Of a stretch of DNA of 10,045 nt, positions 1-5,814 are shown piece by piece (position 1 is the stretch's first letter; every line of letters starts with the position of its first letter). This DNA comes from Anaerolineae bacterium (GTDB taxonomy: Bacteria; Chloroflexota; Anaerolineae; 4572-78; J111). The notes beneath the pieces are model-generated. The model was not told the DNA's origin and made no database searches. It saw nothing but the letters and a program-made list of their open reading frames with translations. Location: positions 1-10,045 of the forward strand of contig JAGRCC010000179.1 in the NCBI GenBank assembly GCA_020433785.1, in the 5' to 3' direction. Both the position numbers and the translations under genes were made by a program.

Positions 1-1
1 A

Positions 2-94
2 AACCTGCCCGGCAGCGAGTTCCATGTAGTGCTGCCGGTAGCGTCTAGTCAGTTAGCGTTGGTCGGATCGGAAGAATTTGAAGCGTCGCTTTAA
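2..94 (+). CDS. C-terminal end of a probable sensor histidine kinase (partial)
   Basis: An open frame enters from the left edge and ends at TAA 92-94, giving 30 residues. The beginning reads NLPGSEFHVVLPV, which resembles the last strand of a HATPase_c domain, where histidine kinases typically end G-S-x-F-x-V-x-L-P. A short acidic tail, EEFEASL, follows. The stop lies two bases from the stop of the convergent gene at 97-429, so the two genes end face to face with no room for a separate terminator. The identification rests on one short motif; another ATPase of the GHKL type is possible. The ATP-binding N, G1 and G2 boxes and the phosphorylated histidine would lie outside the window. Confidence 0.5.
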   Translation, partial: NLPGSEFHVVLPVASSQLALVGSEEFEASL

Positions 95-96
95 GA

Positions 97-429
97 TTAT
101 TCACTAACCGACAATTCGTAATCGTCAAGCTGTCGGGCCACCATTTTGATGGTGGTTAGGTTACTGGTCGCGACAAAAGCTTCGCAGATCAACGTAAAAT
201 CTAAATTCGATTTCGGCTTAAACGAGATCAGTTCACCGTCCAGGGTTTCATAGGTGCCGTATCGACCGGCAAACTTGCTGGTGAAACTATCGCCATCACT
301 ACAGGACTGGAGCGTGTCAGCCATCAATTCTTCATGCATTAAGTCTTGCGCCATTGCGAGGACTTTGTTATTCAACTGGGATACTTTGTTACCTTGGGGT
401 GGTTGCCCACCAACTAATTCGGGCGCCAT
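97..429 (-). CDS. Hypothetical protein, 110 aa
   Basis: I do not recognise the family. The start is well supported: AGAGGA (437-442 on the complement) lies 7 bases before the ATG at 429. The product is soluble-looking and slightly acidic, with no signal peptide or membrane helix. Residues 1-15 are rich in Gly, Pro and Gln. A probable amphipathic helix covers about 15-40 (SQLNNKVLAMAQDLMHEELM), and a strand-rich half around 55-100 includes the runs YGTYETLDGELISF and LDFTLICEAFVA. There are two cysteines and no metal-binding or catalytic pattern. The gene has its own promoter region, is divergent from the RidA gene, and ends against the histidine kinase tail. The opposite-strand frame at 254-445 is shorter and has no comparable ribosome site. 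Confidence 0.6.
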   Translation of the reverse strand: MAPELVGGQPPQGNKVSQLNNKVLAMAQDLMHEELMADTLQSCSDGDSFTSKFAGRYGTYETLDGELISFKPKSNLDFTLICEAFVATSNLTTIKMVARQLDDYELSVSE

Positions 430-450
430 TGTAAAATCCTCTTGATTAGT

Positions 451-466
451 CCTTTTTCCAAAAAGG
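451..466. promoter_or_regulatory. Small palindrome in the leader of the 110-aa gene
   Basis: CCTTTTT and AAAAAGG flank a CC centre, forming a near-perfect 16-base palindrome between the putative -10 box and the ribosome site of the minus-strand gene. It could be an operator half-site pair or a small leader hairpin. It is too close to the start codon and has no trailing T run, so it does not look like a terminator. Confidence 0.3.
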
Positions 467-478
467 GTTTATTACTGT

Positions 479-487
479 ATCATACCA
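479..487 (-). promoter_or_regulatory. Putative extended -10 promoter for the 110-aa gene
   Basis: On the complement the sequence reads TGGTATGAT, an extended -10 element (TGn followed by TATGAT, 5/6 match to TATAAT). No good -35 hexamer is seen 16-18 bases upstream, which is usual for extended -10 promoters. Transcription would begin near 472, giving a leader of about 40 bases that contains the palindrome at 451-466. Prediction only. Confidence 0.4.
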
Positions 488-588
488 CTACTTATCGACG
501 ATTATGGTTACAATTTTATTACATTGCCGTTAATTTATCGTTACGAGAACATTAAACAAACTTAACAAACCTTAAAAATCTCGCTTTT

Positions 589-618
589 TTTACGGCTTAC
601 CTACTATTTTATTAGATT
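589..618 (+). promoter_or_regulatory. Candidate promoter for the RidA gene
   Basis: TTTACG (589-594, 4/6 to TTGACA), an 18-base spacer and TAGATT (613-618, 4/6 to TATAAT) form a weak sigma70-like promoter in the AT-rich divergent spacer 430-696. It would leave a leader of about 70 bases before the ATG at 697. No other repeat or RNA element was seen in this spacer. Confidence 0.3.
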
Positions 619-696
619 AGTACTAGCGTAGGACTCAATCGGCATTGAAAAGAGGGCAACACTAACGTAGCCCCAAGAGAGGAGTGACTATATTGT

Positions 697-1176
697 ATGT
701 CAATTGATACAAAGCTGCAAGAATTGGGTTTAACTTTGCCGGATCCGCTCAAAGTTCCAGCCGGCGTCAAGCTGCCATTTAGATTTGTGAGAGTCCAGGG
801 CAATCGTGCTTATATTTCGGGGCACGGCCCCCAGCAGCCCGATGGCTCTTTGGCCGGACCTTTCGGCAAAGTAGGGGGCGAGGTCTCAGTGGAGGAGGGT
901 TACGAAGCCGCCAGACTGACCGCGCTATCGATTTTAGGCAGCCTCAAACGAGAGCTGGGCAGCCTCGACCGCGTTACCGCCTGGCTGCGAGTCTTTGGCA
1001 TGGTCAACTCAACCCCCGAATTTAACCGCCAGCCACAAGTCATTAATGGCTTTTCCGATTTAATTATTGAATTGTACGGTTCCGAACGCGGAGCGCACGC
1101 CCGCTCAGCCGTAGGCATGGTTAGCCTACCGTTTGATATGCCGGTTGAGATCGAAGCCGAAGTGGAAATCAGTTAA
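697..1176 (+). CDS. RidA/YjgF/UK114-family protein, 159 aa
   Basis: RidA proteins hydrolyse reactive enamine or imine intermediates released by PLP or flavin enzymes, giving a ketone and ammonia, and act in the cytoplasm, usually as trimers. The length (159 aa versus about 130 for canonical RidA) and the pattern fit the longer YjgF subgroup (UK114_like_1 type). Visible marks are AYISGHGPQ near residue 35-43, VSVEEGYEAARLTAL near 63-77, FNRQPQVINGFSDL near 109-122, and HARSAVGMVSLP with Arg136, the position of the substrate-carboxylate-binding arginine in RidA. AGAGAGGAG at 676-684 lies 12 bases before the ATG, slightly long but the only good site. It stands 103 bases ahead of the rhodanese and FAD-oxidase pair, consistent with damage control for imines made by that oxidase (inference). 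The exact substrate cannot be read from sequence. Confidence 0.88.
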   Translation: MSIDTKLQELGLTLPDPLKVPAGVKLPFRFVRVQGNRAYISGHGPQQPDGSLAGPFGKVGGEVSVEEGYEAARLTALSILGSLKRELGSLDRVTAWLRVFGMVNSTPEFNRQPQVINGFSDLIIELYGSERGAHARSAVGMVSLPFDMPVEIEAEVEIS

Positions 1177-1229
1177 GCCAGAGAGAAGTTAACATTTAGG
1201 TAGCGGCTGCCTATCAAGGATAAAAATCT

Positions 1230-1258
1230 TTGGCGCCCGGCTATCTAATAACTGTAAT
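1230..1258 (+). promoter_or_regulatory. Candidate promoter before the rhodanese gene
   Basis: TTGGCG (1230-1235, 4/6), a 17-base spacer and TGTAAT (1253-1258, 5/6) form a plausible sigma70-like promoter in the 103-base gap after the RidA gene. Transcription would start around 1265, very near the GAGGAG ribosome site (1264-1269), so either the leader is extremely short or this is a chance match. Read-through from the RidA gene is also possible because no terminator was found between them. Confidence 0.3.
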
Positions 1259-1279
1259 ATTCTGAGGAGCGTATATTTA

Positions 1280-1678
1280 ATGAAAAAAACAGCACAACAA
1301 TTTGTAGCTGAAGCAGAAGCCGAAATCGAGACGATCTCCGTTGAAGAGGCGCTCAAGCTGCACGGTGATCCGGATGTGGTTATCGTCGATGTGCGGGACG
1401 TGCGCGAGCTGAAGCGCGAGGGCTTTATTCCCGGCTCATTCCACGCACCACGAGGCATGTTGGAATTTTGGGTTGATCCCGACAGCCCGTACTTCCACAA
1501 CATCTTCTCATCAGGTAAGCGGTTCGTCTTTTACTGCAATTTGGGCTGGCGCTCGGCGCTAGTGACTAAAGTGATGCAGGATATGGGGCTGGAGCGGGTC
1601 AGCCACATCGGCGGCGGCTTTGATGCCTGGCGCCAGGCCGGCGGGCCGATTGAGAAAAAGGAAGCGAAGGCCAAATAA
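1280..1678 (+). CDS. Single-domain rhodanese-like sulfurtransferase, 132 aa
   Basis: A stand-alone rhodanese domain, which carries sulfane sulfur as a cysteine persulfide. Evidence: ISVEEALKL and VVIVDVRDVRELKREGFIPGS (about residues 19-53) match the conserved first half with its DVRxxxE signature. The active loop is CNLGWRS with Cys86 as the catalytic cysteine and Arg91 following, then HIGGGFDAWRQAGGP, the usual C-terminal mark. Residues 55-75 hold an insert (GMLEFWVDPDSPYFHNIF) as seen in some single-domain bacterial rhodaneses. GAGGAG (1264-1269) lies 10 bases before the ATG. The TAA is followed directly by the ATG of the FAD oxidoreductase, so the two are almost certainly co-transcribed and coupled. 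The sulfur donor and acceptor are not evident. Confidence 0.9.
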   Translation: MKKTAQQFVAEAEAEIETISVEEALKLHGDPDVVIVDVRDVRELKREGFIPGSFHAPRGMLEFWVDPDSPYFHNIFSSGKRFVFYCNLGWRSALVTKVMQDMGLERVSHIGGGFDAWRQAGGPIEKKEAKAK

Positions 1679-2857
1679 ATGTTTGACGCTATCGTCATCG
1701 GCTCGGGCTTGATCGGGTCGGCAGCCGCTCGTTATCTGAGCCAGCACAGCCCCAACGTCGCCGTCATCGGCCCGGCTGAACCGGACGATTGGGCCACGCA
1801 CCGGGGCGTTTTCGCCAGTCACTACGACCAAGGGCGCATCACCCGGATTCTCGACGCCGATCCGGTTTGGGCCTTGCTGGCCAAGCGATCCATCGAGCAG
1901 TACCGTTATATCGAGGCGAACAGCGGTGTTGCGTTCTATCACCCCAGCGGCGGCTTACAGGCCGCGCCCGACGCCGACTATATCGACCAATTGGCGCGGG
2001 TGGGCCAGCAGTTCGAGGCCGATTTCCAAACCTACGATGGTGCGGCGTTGGCCGCGGCCTGTCCTCACTTTTCCTTTCTTAACGACACCGCTGGCGTGTT
2101 GGAAGGCGGCGGCGCGGGTTACATCAACCCGCGCTCGCTGGCCTCGGCTCAACTCACCATCGCCCGCCAGCAAGGGGCGTCGGTCATTCGCGAGACGGTG
2201 GTTTCAGTAAAGTCGCATCAAACCGGGGTCATCGTCACCACTGTCGAGGCCCACACTTATCAAGCCCATAAGTTGGTAATTGCCGCCGGCGCCTACACCA
2301 ACATGCTGGTCGATCCGCCGCTCGACCTGATCCTGAAACCACGCACCGTCCTATTGGCCGAGCTGCCGCCGCCGGAAGCGGCCCGATTGGCGGCGATCCC
2401 TACCCTGATTTATGATTTTAAAGACAACCCTAGCCTTGATTCGATCTATATGGTTCCGCCCATTGAATATCCGGACGGCAAAACCTATCTAAAAATTGGG
2501 GGCGATTTATTCGATGTGCCCGTGGCTCACTCTTTTGACGAGCTGCGGGCCTGGTTTAACGGCGGGGGGAGTCGCACCGAGGCCGACGCCTTGAAGACGG
2601 TTTTGCTCGAGCTGATCCCGGACCTGGCGGCCGCGACGTTTCTGCACAAACCATGTGTCACCACCTACACCCCCCACCGCCATCCCTTCATCGATATACT
2701 CGAGACCGGGCGCATTTTTGTGGCGGCAGGTGGCTGCGGAGCCTCGGCCAAATCATCGAACGAGATTGGCCGGCTGGCGGCGAGTTTAACCCATCACAAC
2801 GCCTGGGTTGAGTCGGAGTTTAAGGCCGAAGACTTTAACGTCATCAGGCGATCTTGA
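1679..2857 (+). CDS. FAD-dependent oxidoreductase, DAO / monomeric sarcosine oxidase type, 392 aa
   Basis: A flavoenzyme of the D-amino-acid oxidase superfamily, expected to oxidise a primary or secondary amine to an imine. The N-terminus has the dinucleotide-binding motif G8-S-G10-L-I-G13 in AIVIGSGLIGSAAARYL. The second half has KLVIAAGAYTN (FAD-binding ATG-like motif). Near the C-terminus HKPC (Cys326) followed by TTYTPHRHPFID matches the region where monomeric sarcosine oxidase attaches FAD covalently to a cysteine, and AAGGCGASAKSSNEIG resembles its following FAD loop (Lys358 conserved). Length is normal for the family (about 390). The ATG directly follows the rhodanese TAA, with AAGG-type ribosome bases inside the end of that gene. 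The last 14 bases overlap the convergent membrane gene. RidA upstream would dispose of its imine product (inference); the substrate is unknown. Confidence 0.87.
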   Translation: MFDAIVIGSGLIGSAAARYLSQHSPNVAVIGPAEPDDWATHRGVFASHYDQGRITRILDADPVWALLAKRSIEQYRYIEANSGVAFYHPSGGLQAAPDADYIDQLARVGQQFEADFQTYDGAALAAACPHFSFLNDTAGVLEGGGAGYINPRSLASAQLTIARQQGASVIRETVVSVKSHQTGVIVTTVEAHTYQAHKLVIAAGAYTNMLVDPPLDLILKPRTVLLAELPPPEAARLAAIPTLIYDFKDNPSLDSIYMVPPIEYPDGKTYLKIGGDLFDVPVAHSFDELRAWFNGGGSRTEADALKTVLLELIPDLAAATFLHKPCVTTYTPHRHPFIDILETGRIFVAAGGCGASAKSSNEIGRLAASLTHHNAWVESEFKAEDFNVIRRS

Positions 2858-3107
2858 CGACCTCGTACAACTTCACCGCCGACACAATCGGCGCGGCAAC
2901 GTACAGCGGCGCAAAAAAGAAGCCCAAACAACCGAATGAGAAAAAGGTTAACGCGGCCCCAATGGCCATCAACGCCGCATAACCGATCAATATCACTAAG
3001 CCTCTTTCCACATTACCGGCGACAATCCAACCTAATCCCAAAAAACCGCAGTAGCCGCCAATTAACTCCAAGAGCAGTAAGAACGTCGGTGTATAACTTT
3101 GATTCAT
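2844..3107 (-). CDS. Small integral membrane protein, TM2-like, 87 aa
   Basis: A strongly hydrophobic protein with about three membrane segments (near residues 9-31, 36-56 and 58-80) and very few charged residues outside a short N-terminus and a KLYEVVKIA tail. The segment GGYCGFLGLGWIVAGNVERGLVIL has the Gly-rich turn followed by a charged linker seen in TM2-domain and related small membrane proteins; this resemblance is moderate. I choose ATG 3107 over the TTG at 3113 because GAGGA (3115-3119 on the complement) lies 7 bases from the ATG but would abut the TTG. The gene overlaps the 3' end of the FAD oxidase by 14 bases tail to tail, so each stop codon lies in the other gene. A TATAAT box lies upstream at 3127-3132. 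Function unknown. Confidence 0.7.
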   Translation of the reverse strand: MNQSYTPTFLLLLELIGGYCGFLGLGWIVAGNVERGLVILIGYAALMAIGAALTFFSFGCLGFFFAPLYVAAPIVSAVKLYEVVKIA

Positions 3108-3126
3108 CAGCAATCCTCGCTATCTG

Positions 3127-3157
3127 ATTATATGTGCAACAGCCAGGTGACAGTCAC
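3127..3157 (-). promoter_or_regulatory. Putative promoter of the small membrane protein gene
   Basis: On the complement a perfect TATAAT (3127-3132) is preceded, after 19 bases, by GTGACT (3152-3157, 4/6 to TTGACA). That -35 lies inside the left arm of the repeat at 3145-3159, so the repeat may contribute to the promoter. Transcription would start near 3120, giving a leader of about 13 bases that still includes the GAGGA ribosome site. Confidence 0.4.
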
Positions 3158-3227
3158 TTGCTGTCGAAAAATCATTATCTGAGTAGTTCAAACAAGTCGA
3201 TTTAGTAGGCTTAAGTGACTGCCACCT
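3145..3227. repeat. REP/MITE-like inverted repeat pair, copy 1
   Basis: AGGTGACAGTCACTT (3145-3159) and the reverse complement of AAGTGACTGCCACCT (3213-3227) match at 14 of 15 positions and face each other across 53 bases. Each arm is itself an imperfect palindrome (AGGTGAC / GTCACTT), a design typical of REP sequences mobilised by Y1 (RAYT) transposases. The same 15-base design recurs at 8670-8816. No transposase is encoded here, so this would be a non-autonomous element. Confidence 0.6.
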
Positions 3228-3340
3228 TTAGAATTAGCTTATCACAACGTGCTCCCCGGTGTCTCAACTAGCCGACAAATTATCGACCAACGGTCAACGT
3301 TGAAGACCCAACACACCCAAACCATTCAATCGCACAACTT

Positions 3341-3369
3341 TTGAAGCCAATCGGCGTAGGGACTATAAT
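3341..3369 (+). promoter_or_regulatory. Strong sigma70-like promoter of the kinase gene
   Basis: TTGAAG (3341-3346, 4/6 to TTGACA), a 17-base spacer and a perfect TATAAT (3364-3369) make the clearest promoter in the window. The start point would be near 3376, leaving a leader of about 50 bases with AAAGGA (3412-3417) as ribosome site, 9 bases before the ATG. Confidence 0.6.
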
Positions 3370-3426
3370 ACGAGGTCGCTGAATGCTGTCTGACGCAAGA
3401 CCTTATCATCCAAAGGACAAAAAACG

Positions 3427-5445
3427 ATGCTGGAAAAGGTGGGTAGATACGAGATACTGGAAGAGCTAGGCCAGGGTGGCTTTGCTGTTGTCCATCGTGG
3501 CCGGGACACGATCCTGGATCGCCCGGTGGCCTTAAAAGAACTCAAGCCAATCTTGCTCGGCGACGCCGAATGGGTGCAGCGCTTTCACCGCGAGGCCAAA
3601 ACCATCGCTCGCCTGGATCATCCGCGCATCGTGCCGATCTACGATATTTACGAACTGGAGCAGCGGCTGTTCATTATTATGCGACTGGTGGAAGGCCCCA
3701 GCCTGGAAGAGTTGATTGCCGCCAAGCAACAACTGGCCTGGTCCGAAGCTTTTGAAATATTTTCCGGCGTGGCCGAGGGCCTGGCTTATGCTCACTCCCA
3801 AAACATTCTGCACCGCGACCTCAAACCGGCCAACATCCTGCTCGACCCCAAACAGGGCGCGATGCTATCCGACTTTGGCCTGGCCAAGCTGACCAGCGAG
3901 AGCAGTATGAGCTTGAGCGCCAGCGGCACCATTGTCGGCACGCCGCATTACATTGCCCCGGAAATTTGGGAAGGCAAGAAGAACACGGTTCAGGCCGATA
4001 TTTACGCCCTGGGCTGCGTTCTGTACGAAGCCCTAACCGGCGAGAAAATTTTCAAGGGCGACACCCCACCGGCGGTGATGATGGCCCATTTTACGCCGCT
4101 GTCGCTGCCGCAAACCTGGCCCGACGCCGTCCCGGCCGGCATCACCGAGGTTTTGGCCAAAGCGCTGGCCCGCAACCCGGACGACCGTTATCGCAGCGCC
4201 ACCGAGTTAGCCGCCGCCCTGGCCGCCCTGCCAGCTAACCCGTCCGCCGGCCAGCCTGCTGCTGTGACACCACCCGAACCTATCACCACCGGCACGCCGA
4301 CCACATCGATAGCGCTTGAGTCGCCACCCCCGCCAGCGAGCAATGTGCCAGTGGAGGCTAACTTGACAACCGACTCGCCCCCGGCAACGCCGCTGTCTGC
4401 CAGCAGCGAACTAACGCCGTCGCTACCGGCGGCAGAGTCGTCGCCACCGCCGCCGGATCGGGTGGTGTCGTCACGCCAGGCGGCAGTCCAGGTTTCCGGC
4501 GAACCGACCACAGCTCACCAACCCCGAACCGGCCGTCGTGGCTGCCTGTGGGTTGGCCTGGGGCTAATCGCGGTAGCCTTCATAGGTCTCATCGGCCTGG
4601 GTAATTTTTGTTCCGTCATCAGCCAGTTCAAAGGCACCAGTGGCCCGACGGCGGCGTTAATCGCCCGCCAGATCGAAACGATTAACGTGCCCCTGCCTAC
4701 TGACAATACTGATCCGGCTTTGGTCGAGATTAACTTTGGGGCGGGCCAACTCAATATCGCGCCCGGCGCTGAGGGCGCGCTTATTTCCGGCACGGCCACG
4801 TACAACGTCGCCCAACTCAAGCCGTCGATTTCCAATAACGAGGGGCAGGTGGTCATCGAACCTGAATTTGACGTTGATCTCTCGGCTTTACCGGATGGCG
4901 ATACCGAGAACCGCTGGGACTTAACCTTAGGTCGCTACCCGATGGAGTTGATCATCACCACCGGCGTCGTCACGAGCCAGTTGGAACTGGGCGGCTTACT
5001 ACTGGAAGAACTACGGTTGGTTACCGGCGCGGCCGACTATAATGTCTCCTTTTCTGAGCCAAATCGCACCCCCATGGAAAGTCTGCGCTTTACCGGCGGC
5101 GGCTCGCAGGCCAAATTAACGGGGCTGGCCAACGCCTACACCGAAGATATTATCTTCAAAGGCGGCGCAGGCGACTATACCCTGGATTTCAGCGGGCAGC
5201 TCAATGAGGATCTCGATGTTGAGATTGACGCCGCGTTAGGCCAGGTCACACTGCTGGTACCAGACACCATGCGGGCCACCGTCTCCGTCAGTGATCTTTT
5301 AGCCAAGGTCGAACCCTCCGGCGCTTGGCAGCAATCCCCGGAGGATGACAGCCAATATACGGTCGCCGGCGACGCCAATCAGGATTATGAAATTAAAATC
5401 ACGGTCAGAATTGGCGCCGGTAATCTCAAACTGGGGACAATGTAG
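3427..5445 (+). CDS. Transmembrane Ser/Thr protein kinase (PknB type) with extracellular toast-rack domain, 672 aa
   Basis: A Hanks-type kinase that phosphorylates Ser/Thr on cytoplasmic targets. Residues 8-270 hold the kinase: Gly loop G15-Q-G-G-F, ATP lysine K37 (VALKEL), catalytic HRDLKPAN with D131, DFG at 149-151, activation-loop GTPHYIAPE ending at E179. All key residues are present, so it should be active. Residues about 270-370 are a Pro/Ser/Thr/Ala-rich linker, followed by RTGRRG and one membrane helix (about 373-398). The ectodomain (about 430-672) has the toast-rack signature: VEINFGAGQLNIAPG, a Trp-Asp turn (RWDLTLG), LELGGLLLEELRLVTGAADYNVSF and repeated short GG/GA beta turns, as in Toast_rack_N/DUF2154-type proteins. 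PASTA repeats are absent. The ectodomain may sense or bind the cell surface (inference). The TAG stop lies within the repeat at 5441-5582. Confidence 0.93.
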   Translation: MLEKVGRYEILEELGQGGFAVVHRGRDTILDRPVALKELKPILLGDAEWVQRFHREAKTIARLDHPRIVPIYDIYELEQRLFIIMRLVEGPSLEELIAAKQQLAWSEAFEIFSGVAEGLAYAHSQNILHRDLKPANILLDPKQGAMLSDFGLAKLTSESSMSLSASGTIVGTPHYIAPEIWEGKKNTVQADIYALGCVLYEALTGEKIFKGDTPPAVMMAHFTPLSLPQTWPDAVPAGITEVLAKALARNPDDRYRSATELAAALAALPANPSAGQPAAVTPPEPITTGTPTTSIALESPPPPASNVPVEANLTTDSPPATPLSASSELTPSLPAAESSPPPPDRVVSSRQAAVQVSGEPTTAHQPRTGRRGCLWVGLGLIAVAFIGLIGLGNFCSVISQFKGTSGPTAALIARQIETINVPLPTDNTDPALVEINFGAGQLNIAPGAEGALISGTATYNVAQLKPSISNNEGQVVIEPEFDVDLSALPDGDTENRWDLTLGRYPMELIITTGVVTSQLELGGLLLEELRLVTGAADYNVSFSEPNRTPMESLRFTGGGSQAKLTGLANAYTEDIIFKGGAGDYTLDFSGQLNEDLDVEIDAALGQVTLLVPDTMRATVSVSDLLAKVEPSGAWQQSPEDDSQYTVAGDANQDYEIKITVRIGAGNLKLGTM

Positions 5446-5582
5446 GTTGGGTTGAGCCGAAAATTTGGTTTTTTGACGGGCTAATGTTGGGTTTCACTCT
5501 CTGTTTCGTCACCAAAATCTCCGGCGAAACCCAACAATTGGGGTGGTGACCTCTCGAATTGCCCCATTCAACCCAACCTACA
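5441..5582. repeat. Nested inverted-repeat element TGTAGGTTGGGTTGA
   Basis: TGTAGGTTGGGTTGA (5441-5455) is perfectly inverted at 5568-5582. Inside it TGTTGGGTTTC (5485-5495) is perfectly inverted as GAAACCCAACA (5526-5536), with a further short GTCACC/GGTGAC pair (5508-5513 / 5545-5550). Sequences of the GTAGGTTGGGTTGA...AAACCCAACA kind are familiar interspersed repeats in cyanobacterial and some other genomes (recalled, not searched). The left arm begins in the last codons of the kinase gene and supplies its TAG stop. The 142-base length and lack of coding fit a MITE-like or extragenic palindromic element. As a large hairpin it could also stop transcription or protect the mRNA 3' end. Confidence 0.7.
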
Positions 5583-5615
5583 CCTCATTTCTAATCCTGA
5601 CTTGCTCAGGTTAGA

Positions 5616-5644
5616 TTATCTAGCAATTAAGCCCGGAATATGAT
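5616..5644 (+). promoter_or_regulatory. Weak candidate promoter for the DAC-fusion gene
   Basis: TATGAT (5639-5644, 5/6) lies in an AT-rich run, with TTATCT (5616-5621, only 3/6 to TTGACA) 17 bases upstream. It would give a leader of about 160 bases containing the hairpin 5741-5787 immediately before the ribosome site. Low confidence. Confidence 0.25.
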
Positions 5645-5740
5645 AATATAAACTAAGCCGTTACTACCGACCGACCTGATTAATAGCCCAAAAAACCATT
5701 CCTTGCCGGATATGACGGGAAAGCAGGGAATAAGGAATAA

Positions 5741-5787
5741 GGAGTAGGGAGTAGGGAAAAATGCCCTTACTCCTTACTCCCTACTCC
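5741..5787. repeat. Purine/pyrimidine hairpin repeat GGAGTAGGGAGTA
   Basis: GGAGTAGGGAGTA (5741-5753) is perfectly inverted as TACTCCCTACTCC (5775-5787), a 13-bp stem with a 21-base loop containing TGCCCTTAC; the left flank continues with GGAATAAGGAATAA-type units. Such GGAGTAGGG runs are common interspersed repeats in cyanobacteria and some Chloroflexota (recalled, not searched). It ends 17 bases before the ribosome site of the next gene, so in mRNA the hairpin could influence translation. Confidence 0.6.
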
Positions 5788-5814
5788 CCACTCCCGCCCT
5801 TATCAGGGACATTT

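Larger units (their letters stand above)
3108..3426. other. Divergent spacer between the membrane-protein gene and the kinase gene
   Basis: The 319 bases contain the promoter of the minus-strand membrane gene, the inverted AGGTGRC repeat pair (3145-3227), and the strong promoter of the kinase. The part 3228-3340 holds no open frame with a ribosome site, and I see no recognisable element in it beyond a short CAACGTTG palindrome. Confidence 0.6.
5446..5814. other. Spacer between the kinase and the DAC-fusion genes
   Basis: The 369 bases hold most of the nested repeat (to 5582), a hairpin CTAATCCTGA-CTTGC-TCAGGTTAG (5591-5614, one bulge, no T run), an AT-rich block around 5636-5653 that may contain a promoter, and the purine/pyrimidine hairpin at 5741-5787. 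I see no credible gene here. Confidence 0.6.

Noticed and set aside
254..445. 63-codon plus-strand frame opposite the 110-aa gene
   Set aside because: No ribosome site before its ATG, no family resemblance, and the minus-strand frame is longer with good expression signals.
1200..1216. Terminator between the RidA and rhodanese genes (TAGGTAGCGGCTGCCTA hairpin)
   Set aside because: A 7-bp stem with a wobble pair and a 3-base loop, followed by no T run; too weak to call.
3108..3113. TTG 3113 as start of the small membrane protein
   Set aside because: The GAGGA ribosome site would touch the TTG with no spacing, while ATG 3107 has a normal 7-base gap.
5441..5582. Insertion sequence remnant
   Set aside because: Inverted arms are present but there is no transposase fragment, and no direct target duplication could be identified at the ends.
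5591..5614. Rho-independent terminator for the kinase gene
   Set aside because: The hairpin has a bulge and is not followed by a T run; termination may rely on the larger repeat hairpin upstream, but neither has a classical tail.
5700..5800. CRISPR array or tandem repeat reading of the GGAGTAGGG / CTCCCTACTCC runs
   Set aside because: There are only a few short degenerate units and they form one inverted hairpin; no regularly spaced direct repeats with unique spacers.
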